Assembly: GCA_023079485.1 (NCBI GenBank)
Contig: CM041084.1
Span: 61,661,709 to 61,725,708 of the forward strand
Origin: Archilochus colubris
Lineage: Eukaryota; Chordata; Aves; Apodiformes; Trochilidae
Length of the DNA stretch: 64,000 bases
Reading direction: 5' to 3'
Part shown: piece by piece, positions 37,601 to 64,000 of the stretch
Layout: every line of letters begins with the position of its first letter
Position numbering within the stretch: position 1 is the stretch's first letter
Notes under the pieces: generated by a model
The model's database searches: none
What the model was told of the DNA's origin: nothing
What the model saw: only the letters and a program-made list of their open reading frames with translations
Made by a program: the position numbers and the translations under genes

Positions 37601-38448
37601 TCCAGTCTTTTTTTAAATATGGATGGAGAATCCACTACTTCCCTGGGCAGCCCATTCCAATGTCTGATCACCCTCTCCGTAAAGAAATTCTTTCTAATAT
37701 CCAACCTAAACCTCCCCTGGCACAACATAAGTCCATGCCCTCTTGTCCTAATTATAGCTGCTTAGGAGAAGAGACTGACCCGCCCCTGGCTACAACCTCC
37801 TTTCAGGGAGTTGTAGAGAGTGATGAGGTCTCCCCTAATCCTCCTCTTCTCCAGCCTCAACACCCCCAGCTCCCTCAGCCCTTCCTCACGGGAGTTGTGC
37901 TGGATCCCTTCACAGCCTCCTTGCTCTTCTCTGGGCCTGCTCCAGGACCTCAATCTCCTTCCTGAACTGAGGGGCCCAGAACTGGACACAGTACTCGAGG
38001 TGTGGCCTCACCAGGGCTGAGTACAGGGGCAGAATCCCTTCCCTGGACCTGTTGTCCACGCTGTTCTTGATTGAACACTTTAGAAAAAATTTTTAACACA
38101 CATTACCGATTTTCTTCCTCAGTGCTTAATGCGTGCTGTTCCCGTAGTAAGAAAAGATGATTGTTCGTTCTTGGTGCTACACTAAGGACACATCTGTATT
38201 TCTTCAAGTGTGAAGCTGACGCCTGTCCCTAGGCCCTGGAAGGCCTAAAACCCTCTCCTTCAGCAGCAGGACCAATTAGCCACCTGCCTCTTGAACGCCC
38301 TCGGGCACTGCCAGACCGCAGCACCCAGCGCGCTGCTCGCTGCCCGCCCCTCACCCGGCTGCTTCTTTCCAGGTTTCACTTCCCGGGCCCTTGCGGGACT
38401 ACTCTGCCACCGGCGCTGGCCCGCCACCAGACGGAGATCATCTCCTGA
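28657..38448 (+). CDS. SIRT5: SIRT5, mitochondrial NAD-dependent lysine desuccinylase
   Basis: Class III sirtuin removing succinyl, malonyl and glutaryl groups from lysines, mainly in mitochondria. Coding exons: 28657-28777, 31042-31175, 32400-32625, 34144-34231, 35142-35195, 36067-36190, 37317-37432, 38373-38448 (939 nt, 312 residues; human 310). Residues 1-30 are basic and look like a mitochondrial import signal. The NAD loop GAGVSAESG is at 60-68, TQNIDELH at 141-148, and the catalytic His is 160. Tyr104 and Arg107 (YHYR) are the acyl-carboxylate-binding pair that defines this subfamily. Zinc cysteines are 168, 171, 209 and 214. The ATG at 28657 is chosen because it gives the family N-terminus and length; an internal ATG (MADF, 31044) would remove the signal. 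The last exon ends inside the next gene's CpG island. Confidence 0.97.
29411..29457 (+). repeat. G-rich TTGGG/TTTGG simple repeat
   Basis: Irregular array of ggttt, ggtt and gggtt units in a SIRT5 intron. Several GGG runs on the plus strand could form a quadruplex. It is not a canonical TTAGGG telomere repeat. Confidence 0.8.
29640..30525 (+). mobile_element. Degenerate CR1 LINE fragment
   Basis: About 0.9 kb of plus-oriented CR1 3' sequence. It includes ggaggccagtcactggtact, gctggatagagaccagagaa, gtatgggttgtgcagagagg and a decayed tail (tcattctgtgattctaaat-like). No long open frame remains. It resembles the copy at 19165-20535 more than the young copies. Confidence 0.85.
31176..32399 (+). 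other. SIRT5 intron without recognised features
   Basis: Starts gtaggt and ends ttccag. No repeat or conserved segment was identified. Confidence 0.6.
32626..34143 (+). other. SIRT5 intron without recognised features
   Basis: Starts gtaagc and ends ttgtttcag. The G+C-richer part at 32900-33400 has short open frames on both strands and could be an old repeat, but I could not assign it. Confidence 0.5.
36250..36605 (+). mobile_element. CR1 LINE 3' fragment (356 bases)
   Basis: Begins ctcaggggagacctcattgc and ends with ctatgattctatgat. Very similar to the young copies at 12 kb and 44 kb. A 14-base flank, aaggagttgtacct (36236-36249), recurs with one change 12 bases beyond the element (aaggagttgtatct), a possible target duplication. 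It lies in the intron just before the penultimate SIRT5 coding exon. Confidence 0.93.
37497..38071 (-). mobile_element. CR1 LINE 3' fragment, reverse
   Basis: Starts catagaatcatagaatcaga, runs back through the ORF2 end with small deletions, and ends near gttgtccacgctgttcttga. It lies 64 bases after the penultimate SIRT5 exon and in opposite orientation to the CR1 at 36250-36605. Confidence 0.93.
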
Positions 38449-38553
38449 GCACCTCGGAACAGCCGGAGGGGAAGCGCCGCGACACGGGGCGGGGGGGGGA
38501 GAAAAGAAGAGTCGGGGGTGGCCGATCTTGATCCCTCCCCTGCTCCTCACGAC

Positions 38554-38559
38554 AATAAA
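38554..38559 (+). terminator. SIRT5: SIRT5 poly(A) signal
   Basis: AATAAA 106 bases after the SIRT5 stop codon, in an otherwise GC-rich stretch; followed by gggcggtggcgggg. It implies a 3' UTR of only about 130 bases. Confidence 0.75.
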
Positions 38560-38805
38560 CGGGCGGTGGCGGGGCCTCAGCCCCCACCCCGGACACCTCA
38601 GCCCCGGGTTCCTCTGTCCGTGCGTGCGGCGGGGGCGGCTATAAAGCGTTCGGGGTGGTTACAAAGCGTTCGGGGCGTGGCTGGGGGCGGGTACAAAGCG
38701 TTGCTCACGCGTGGGCAGGTGGGTGGGTGGGTGGGTGTATAGGGCGGAAGGTAGGGAGTGTTTCCGGGTCAGGCATTAGGCGTGCGCCGTGGAAATTTTG
38801 GGCTC
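38560..38805 (+). promoter_or_regulatory. NOL7: NOL7 promoter and 5' UTR in CpG island
   Basis: The only space between SIRT5 and NOL7. A CpG island runs from about 38280 to 39480. It has three copies of TAYAAAGCGTT (38640, 38660 and 38692, the first reading TATAAAGCGTT). A (GGGT)n tract at 38712-38738 follows. No start site can be fixed. The first copy resembles a TATA box, but the repeat context makes that uncertain. Confidence 0.6.
38712..38738 (+). repeat. (GGGT)n tract upstream of NOL7
   Basis: GGGCAGGT followed by repeated GGGT units on the plus strand, 68 bases before the NOL7 start codon. At least five GGG runs with one- to three-base loops fit a G-quadruplex. Confidence 0.85.
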
Positions 38806-41800
38806 ATGGTGCGGCGGCGGCAAGCGGTGGCGGGGAAACGTGAGGTCCCTTCGGCGCTCCTCAGTCCGCCCTCCTCGGAGGATGAGGCCCCGGAGGAGGT
38901 GTCCTTTGGCGTGGCCAAAGAGGCGGCCGAGACCGAACGGAAACTCGTGGGCGAGGCAGCCCGGAGGTACGGACAGTCCCCCCCCCCTCCTTCCTACGCC
39001 TCCTTACCGGTTAGCGTCGTGCGAGCCGTTACCCCTCGCCCCTCTCCCCCTGACGGCGCCTCCCGCCTCCCCGCAGGCACCGGGAGCAGCTGAAGGAGAA
39101 GCGGCGGCGGCGCCAGGAGCTGTTCACGGAGCAGAAGGTACTGGGGGCGCGGACCCCCCCTCCCGCACCCCTCATCACCCTCCCCTCCCCCTGGGCCCCG
39201 GTAACTCCCCTCTCCCCGGTAGAAGCGGAAGCTGCTCCCCGAGGCCGTGCTCCAGGAGTTGACCGCCGCGCCGCTCACACGGTGAGAGGGCTACGGGTGT
39301 GGGTGGGGGTGAGCGCCGTGCCGGCGGAGAGCCCCGCCTGACGCGGCGGGGCACTGGGGCAAACGGGAGCTTCGGGGGCTCTGCGTACGCGAAGGGGAAG
39401 AGTAACGTGTTGGCCTCTCCTTGCTCCCCAGAGCCGATGATGGGCAGGAGGCGACGGGTGACCCAGGTATGACCCGGTTCGCTGCGCTGGCACGGTGCTG
39501 TTCCCGCATCTCTGCATCCAGTTCCTGTGCCAGGGCTGGAGTGAGGGGTCGGGATGCGGGACTGAGACAGCTTTAAAGTCTTTTGAGTTGTGAATAGACA
39601 GGGCAGATGATTGCTGCCAAGTAAAAATTTCTGAGGCGAAATGTGAAGTAGCATTTAAATCGGATTCCTGCACCTTCTACTGAAGTTGCTTGCTGTGCAG
39701 TGGTGTCAGCTAAAAGTAGACTGAGATGTTGAAGGAAACTATGGGCAGGTGCTATAACAGAAAAAACAAAGATTACCCGGGGGAGAGTATAAAGGCTGTT
39801 CCTGCATGGAGCTGTTAATTGCCTTGGTACTTTGCATATGCATATGCTATGATTTAGTAACATCTGTAAAAAAAAAATTAGGGAGATCTTTTTTTTTTTA
39901 AAAACAACTTTGTAGTACAGATGAAGAGGGATAGAAATTGTAAGTTACAAATACACTAGCCTCCCGATTTTCTAGCTCAGATTTTGAAAAAAAGTTTTTG
40001 GTTCTTTTAACCAGTTCTCTCATCCATACATCATAACTAAGTAGCCAGAAGGTGTAACTGCTGATTTGTCTTCCTGTTGTTTTTTGTTTTTTTTTTTAAA
40101 TGATGGCATAGAAATAATACATGAGCTCAGGATGATGCTTGGAATACTCAGTCCCTATGGTACTTCTTCAGTGGCAGGAACAAAGCCAAGGTTGTAGATC
40201 CAGCCCCCCCCTACATAGCAGTTGTGTTTTGTTGAGAGGAATCCTGTGAATTGTGTTGTTGACTCCAAAGGGGAAAGCTGCCTAGGGTGCTCTGTGTGGC
40301 TGTCCTGAGGCTAGTGCTTCTTTCCCTCTTCACAGCCCTCTCCAAGGCAATGCTTTTTAGCTTTTTACTAGTCAGAGCTGCTGAAAAATGCCTTTTCTAT
40401 TTAACTAAAAACATTATTTTTCACAGCCTAGTTATTGTTTCATTCCTGTTCTTGCATCACTTATAACTCTTGATTCATATTTGTTGGTAACTTTTTTTCC
40501 TGTTTTCTATTAAATTTACTTTAGATAAACAACATCGAGATGGGGCTGCAAAGAAGAGAAACAGACAACCCCAAAAGCAGGTGAAGAAAGACAAGGGAAG
40601 AAAGGGTGCCAGGTATGCTCCTAAGCACAGCAGTAGATTTTGTTTTGTGCTGCTACAGGTCTGGTTGTTGAGCACTGAATTCCTGCATTTTGGTCCTTTT
40701 TTCCCCCCTTTGTTGATGATGTCCCAACAGAGGAACTGCCCTGTGTTTAGATGCTGGTAGTTCTAGGAGCTGTTTGGGGTACATCAAGGCACATGATGAC
40801 AGGCTGAGAGTCTTGGGTCCTGTTAAGAGAGCAGCAAAGCTGGGCTGAGAGTCAGGAGCCAGCACTGGCTGCTGTTGCACTCCCGTAGGAAAGCACAGAC
40901 TACCAGTCAGTCTGTTGTTCTGGGTTCTGTAGCTCTGCTACAGGGATTAACACATCTTTATTTAACTAGGTCACAAGGAAACTATAAGGCTGTGTGCTTA
41001 AAAGATCAGAGTGTAACGGGCCTCCACGAACAGCTCGCCAGAGACTTTGTGAACACTCATCTCTATGGATCAGATGCCAACCGGGCACAGGGTAGGCACT
41101 GTTCATTGGCAGGGTCTGCATCTAGGTTTGTGTTAAGGTTGGTAATTTACTCTCATCTTTGTTTCAGCAAATGAATTTTTTTCCATTGAAAATAAGAAAA
41201 AAGCAGTTAAAGCACCTGCAGTTCAGTTTGTGGACAAATCTTGGGGTGAGTATAAGGAGGCCATGTAGGTATCACTTAATGCACATGTGGTTTAAAGCAC
41301 ACTTGAAACAAAACAAAACCCCCTTTCCTTTTCTTGAGGGCTGCGTCTTGCTGCTTTTTACATCAAAGAACCTGACAGTAAGGGAAGGGCACTAGAGCAC
41401 TACAGCCTATAGCCAGGTGGGAATAGTAGGTGCTCTACTGGGGCAGGTGTGTGATACAGAACTTTCTGGTACATTAAGAAACAGCATCCGGGCCTGAAGC
41501 CATGTTTACTTGTTGAAATAAATAAAATACTAATTGTTTCAGCAAATAGCCTTGGAGCAGTTGAAAGTCATTTCAGGTATGTGCAAAACTTAAAAGCAGG
41601 GATGCCAGGATCCAAGAAAATTTGTGACCCTAGCACTTATGTGACAAAGCACTTAGTTCTCCTTATATAAAGAAGTGGCCTTACAGGATAGGAATGGGGA
41701 CAGATTTGTACATAACATCTGTTTTAGCCACACACTGCCCTGCAGACACACAAGTACAGTCTGTTGTATATGAATTATGATGGGAAGTTATCAGCTCTCC

Positions 41801-41987
41801 TGTCAGTTTCACTTGTTCTGAAATGCTGTAATCAGTGGATTGCTGCTTCTCCAGTAGACAGGCCAAGAATATTGGTTACTGATTATTTGTTTTGTTGTTG
41901 TTGTTTTTTTAAGGGCAAGAAAAAAAGGAAAAAGCAACAAGGTTTAAAAAACGTTGGCTCGCAGCACAGCTTAAAAATGGAGTATGA
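38806..41987 (+). CDS. NOL7: NOL7, nucleolar protein 7
   Basis: Small basic nucleolar protein; in vertebrates linked to pre-ribosomal RNA processing in the small-subunit processome. Exons: 38806-38966, 39077-39137, 39223-39281, 39432-39466, 40525-40612, 40970-41091, 41168-41245, 41914-41987 (678 nt, 225 residues; human 257). Recognised by an acidic patch with SSEDEAPEEVSFG, a basic helix (REQLKEKRRRRQELFTEQ), KKRKLLPEAVL, an NTHLYGSDANR segment, and the C-terminus VQFVDKSWG with RFKKRWL. Several Lys/Arg clusters can serve as nuclear and nucleolar signals. The first three introns are tiny (110, 85 and 150 bases), in the CpG island. The ATG (ctcATGG) gives the family N-terminus; the frame is open only 51 bases further upstream. 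Confidence 0.93.
41246..41913 (+). other. NOL7 last intron, no feature seen
   Basis: Starts gtgagt and ends ttttttaag. No repeat or small RNA was recognised. Confidence 0.55.
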
Positions 41988-42292
41988 AGACAGTTTTTTC
42001 AGAAGATGCCATTAAGGACTTTTTAACTGAGTCAGTCTTGCAGCACAACAAAGGTGGTTTTCCCCTGACTGCTCCATCATCACTCTCTGCTTTAGCCAGC
42101 AGCCACCAGAAGGCAGTAACCTTCAGGAAGCAGTGCCCAAGCTGACTTCCCTCCTCCTTTCAGCAGCAGCTGGGGCAGCTAAGGAACAGCTATGCTGGGG
42201 CAGTGACTGGGTATCCTTAATACTGCTTCAGAACAGCTGATGTTGCAAGCACAGTTGTACAGCTGCCTCTGTGAGGCAGCTCCTTCACAGAG

Positions 42293-42298
42293 AATAAA
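42293..42298 (+). terminator. NOL7: NOL7 poly(A) signal
   Basis: AATAAA about 306 bases after the NOL7 stop codon (acagagaataaagatg). It is the only canonical plus-strand signal seen between 41988 and the RANBP9 end. Confidence 0.75.
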
Positions 42299-42734
42299 GA
42301 TGAATGATCTGTTCTGGAGGCTGAATTTCTTAAATCAGTCAATTATTCCTGTTTTTCCAGTTCCAGTACATCACCAAAAAAAGGCTGGATCCTAATACCA
42401 GGATCATTAAGTCAGCTCAGGAGCAGGATAATTACTTTCAAGGAATAAGTTTTTGTCCACATTTTCAGGGAGTACTGAATTAGCTTCTGTCTGTGCCTGG
42501 ACCTGTGAGCTGGGCTTGCTTTGTGGCACAAACCTTTTAACTTCTGAGAGCCCAGCCAGGGCCGTGCCCTGAGGTGAGGAAGTGCCCTGCCTGGCTGAAG
42601 TGGTCAGCCAGGATGCTGAAGTCCTGGGTCTGCCCAAGAGCCAGTGCTCTAGGATAGAACTCCTGAACCAAGAAAATGTAGCATACGAGTCCATGCTACC
42701 GTGTATGTAGAAGTAAGTTTTTAATGGCTGGTTA

Positions 42735-43553
42735 ATTATGATATCACTACATTTTATTGCAATATAGTACTATTTAAGCACTTTTAAAAATGCAAGGTGT
42801 ACAAAGATTAAATTAAGACTGTAAATTGACTAAATATTTGGTTTTTATATAAATAGGTCATAACCACACTGTGTTGACATGTAATACTGTTATAATACAA
42901 CAGTTAAACTGGTGAGTCTACACAACAGAAGCTGTCTGTAGTTAAACAAGGAAACAAAGTTGAAAAGACCATGTTAAAACAAAAAAACTACTAAGATCAA
43001 CAGGTTGGGATTGTAAGTAGCAACAAACATATTCACTCAGCTCCTGAGTAATTCAAGTTTTACAGTACACATTAAAAAATATCATTTCTTCCCATCAACA
43101 CTATATATCCGAACCATCAGGTGTTTATGCATTTTGCAAATTACACTGATTGAACTATGTAACAATGGGGGTGGAGGTTGGCAAGTCATCCTGCTTGACG
43201 TTTACATCACCCACATGCTAACACATCCATGTTTTCTATTCGTCTCACCACAAGGTCGCAGGATTTTTGGTTTGTTTTGGACAATTCGTTTCAAGGATCT
43301 GCACTTGTCAATTTGGATGTCTGACATTATCAGTGATATTTTCGACTCTTAGTTGTCTAAGAGGTTTCAAGATGGAAATTTTGTCCTAACACTAAGTTAG
43401 AAATCATTTGCATCATGCTGTAAACTAGGAAGCAACATAAAGCGACAGACTTGTCCTTAGTACATAATTAAAATTCCAAATTCCAGTCAGAAGAGCTGGT
43501 CTGCTTTCCATGGTGAATATGCCACAACACCTGTCAGCTCTTCCAATGCATAG
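42735..43553 (-). other. RANBP9: RANBP9 3' UTR with poly(A) signal
   Basis: Minus-strand sequence after the RANBP9 stop. TTTATT at 42753-42758 (AATAAA on the minus strand) is a good end, giving a UTR of about 0.8 kb. Between this and the NOL7 signal there are about 0.4 kb with no recognised feature, so the two genes converge without clear overlap. Confidence 0.65.
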
Positions 43554-62305
<18,752 letters not shown>

Positions 62306-63694
62306 CTGTAAAAATGAAAGAACAAAATAAATGTATCTGTTTCTTAGAAAAATACATATGTATGTGGGATATTGCCCAGAAACACTGTGCTCATTAATCA
62401 TATACCAATCAAGGTGCTGAGAGGACATTTAATACTGGCACAACAGCAGAAAAACTGAAAAGTAATTCCTGGTATATGCTGTATATAGAGAGATTCTGTC
62501 GCTGCAGGAGGTAAGGACAACTTTATTCTCTTTTAGACATCCTGGCTTATTAATGGAGAATACTGCTATTAGGCATAAAGTTTAAAGCATGACTGAAGAA
62601 AACCAAAGGCCATGCCATATTTTTAAAGTAGTGGTAAAGATATACATACACCAACTTCGTCACCTAATCATGTTCTGCAGACAAATTGGAATGAGTAATT
62701 TTTCAAAACACATTCAAAACTGTGCATTATATTAGCAGCAAAATGAATCCCTGCACAACACTTGTGAAAAGATTGGACTGAAAACATTAGAGGCCTGGAT
62801 CACGGAGCAGAATGCTATCTTGAGAAATTTACCAGCATTTACCTAGCTACTGGCAAACTAAAGAGGGAAAACATTTTTACTACACTGACCAGCAATCTTG
62901 AGTCTAAATAAGATACTGCAAGGTCAATAAAGTCCCAAATTCAGCTTTACAAACATAGCTTTAATAAAGACAGCGTATAATACAGTTGCTAACAATTTAA
63001 CTTTGTGGTATTTGCTGCTAAAGTTAACAATCCCCCCTAACAAACAAAACCAAAGTCACACTACTTGGGGGGAAAAAAATAATTTAGTTTTACTTCTGTT
63101 TCTTAAGCAGAAGTAATTTTATGACCAAGATGACAGGAAACCAGAAAGAAAACTGGCACAATGAAACTCTAGGCTGTCACCCTGCTCCCCAGAAAGAAAC
63201 AAACCTTGCCAACTAAAAACAACCACCAAAAAATCACCTAAATGTAACATTTTCTAGTTTAGTAAAACAAAAATAATCTTTACAGCAGTTCAAATTAGTT
63301 ACATAAATTTATAATGAAATAATCAATATGCTGTATGGAAAAAAAATCATCCAACTACGCCAATTTAAAAATAGTTTAAGAAAACAAAACCAAACATTTG
63401 TATTCCTATCTCATAAAATGCAAATTTAAAGCAACTATTCTATTAAGGAAGTACAGGTTAATCTGCTATTTTAAATGCATTTTATATAGAATGAATCTGA
63501 GCATAAAATCCCAGAAGTCATATGCTTAACTATATACTGAGCTTTACTTTTTCTATAGATCAATTTCACCATTCACAGTAACCACTTCTATGCTTGATGT
63601 TTACAAAGCCCTTCTTTGATAACTTTTCATGTATGATAACAGTCTTCATCTCCCTCCAACACACCCATAACATTAAATGGAACCTCAGAAAGTA

Positions 63695-63727
63695 CATATA
63701 TATATATATACACACACAAACATATAC
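63695..63727. repeat. (AT)n(AC)n microsatellite
   Basis: acatatatatatatata followed by cacacacaaacatata in a RANBP9 intron. Confidence 0.85.
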
Positions 63728-63929
63728 CAGATACTACATTTAGAGATACTGAACAGCTTAAGCAAAAGGTAGCAAATAAAAGCCTAGACTTTGCTGCATT
63801 GCTAATTACATTACTGAGGCAACACTGCAGCAGCAGGCAACAAAACAATTATCAATGAAAGCAACAAGTGAAGAACCCTTGATACTGTCTTTAAAAAGAT
63901 GGAAGCTATCATTAGAATAGCCTGGAGTT

Positions 63930-64000
63930 TGATGCATGGAATGTTGAAAGCCAGGCTGGATGGGGCCCGGTAGGAGGTGTCCCAGCCCATACAGGAGTTG
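63930..64000 (+). mobile_element. CR1 fragment cut by the window edge
   Basis: gccaggctggatggggc, then ggtaggaggtgtcccagccc, resembles the CR1 3' region of the older subfamily, with a small internal deletion. It continues past the window. Confidence 0.7.

Larger units (their letters stand above)
62306..64000 (-). other. RANBP9 intron, continuing beyond the window
   Basis: The upstream half of the SPRY domain is not found here, so the preceding exon lies past 64000. The stretch holds an (AT)n(AC)n tract and a CR1 piece at the edge. Confidence 0.65.

Noticed and set aside
38789..39654. Long alternative frames across NOL7 exons 1-4
   Set aside because: They cross well-supported splice sites; stop-poor GC-rich sequence explains them.

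Overview
This is vertebrate nuclear DNA, almost certainly from a bird. Genes are split into many short exons with GT-AG introns. At least eleven fragments of CR1 LINEs are present, several ending in the avian ATTCTATG-type 3' tail, and there are no SINEs of mammalian type. The species cannot be named from the sequence. Gene names rest on recognised protein sequence; no database search was possible.

Layout, left to right. (1) Positions 1-24358, plus strand: the 3' two thirds of KIF13A, a kinesin-3 motor. 21 coding exons could be placed, keeping one open frame of 1226 codons. The motor and FHA exons lie to the left of the window. The gene ends in a CAP-Gly domain split over the last two exons. 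(2) Positions 24359 to about 27850: KIF13A 3' UTR and a short intergenic stretch. (3) Positions about 27855-38448, plus: SIRT5, a mitochondrial NAD-dependent desuccinylase/demalonylase, complete, 312 residues, with a CpG-island promoter and a probable non-coding first exon. (4) Positions 38806-41987, plus: NOL7, a small nucleolar protein, complete, 225 residues. Its start codon is only about 250 bases beyond the SIRT5 poly(A) signal. (5) Positions 43554-62305, minus: RANBP9, the scaffold of the CTLH ubiquitin ligase. 12 coding exons (501 residues) cover the SPRY domain from its middle, then LisH, CTLH and CRA. The 5' exons lie to the right of the window. NOL7 and RANBP9 converge tail to tail with about 0.4 kb between their poly(A) signals.

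The four genes are unrelated housekeeping or trafficking genes. As I remember the human map, SIRT5-NOL7-RANBP9 are also neighbours there, but KIF13A lies several megabases away, so the KIF13A-SIRT5 junction marks a rearrangement between lineages.

Most notable: a CAP-Gly domain on KIF13A (the human protein is described as lacking one); a decayed 117-base tandem copy of the RANBP9 CTLH exon; a GC-AG intron in KIF13A with a CR1 about 50 bases from the donor; inverted CR1 copies flanking the penultimate SIRT5 exon; a repeat- and G-rich element just before NOL7; and a probable solo LTR with an internal duplication. I found no CRISPR, operon or other novel multi-gene system.
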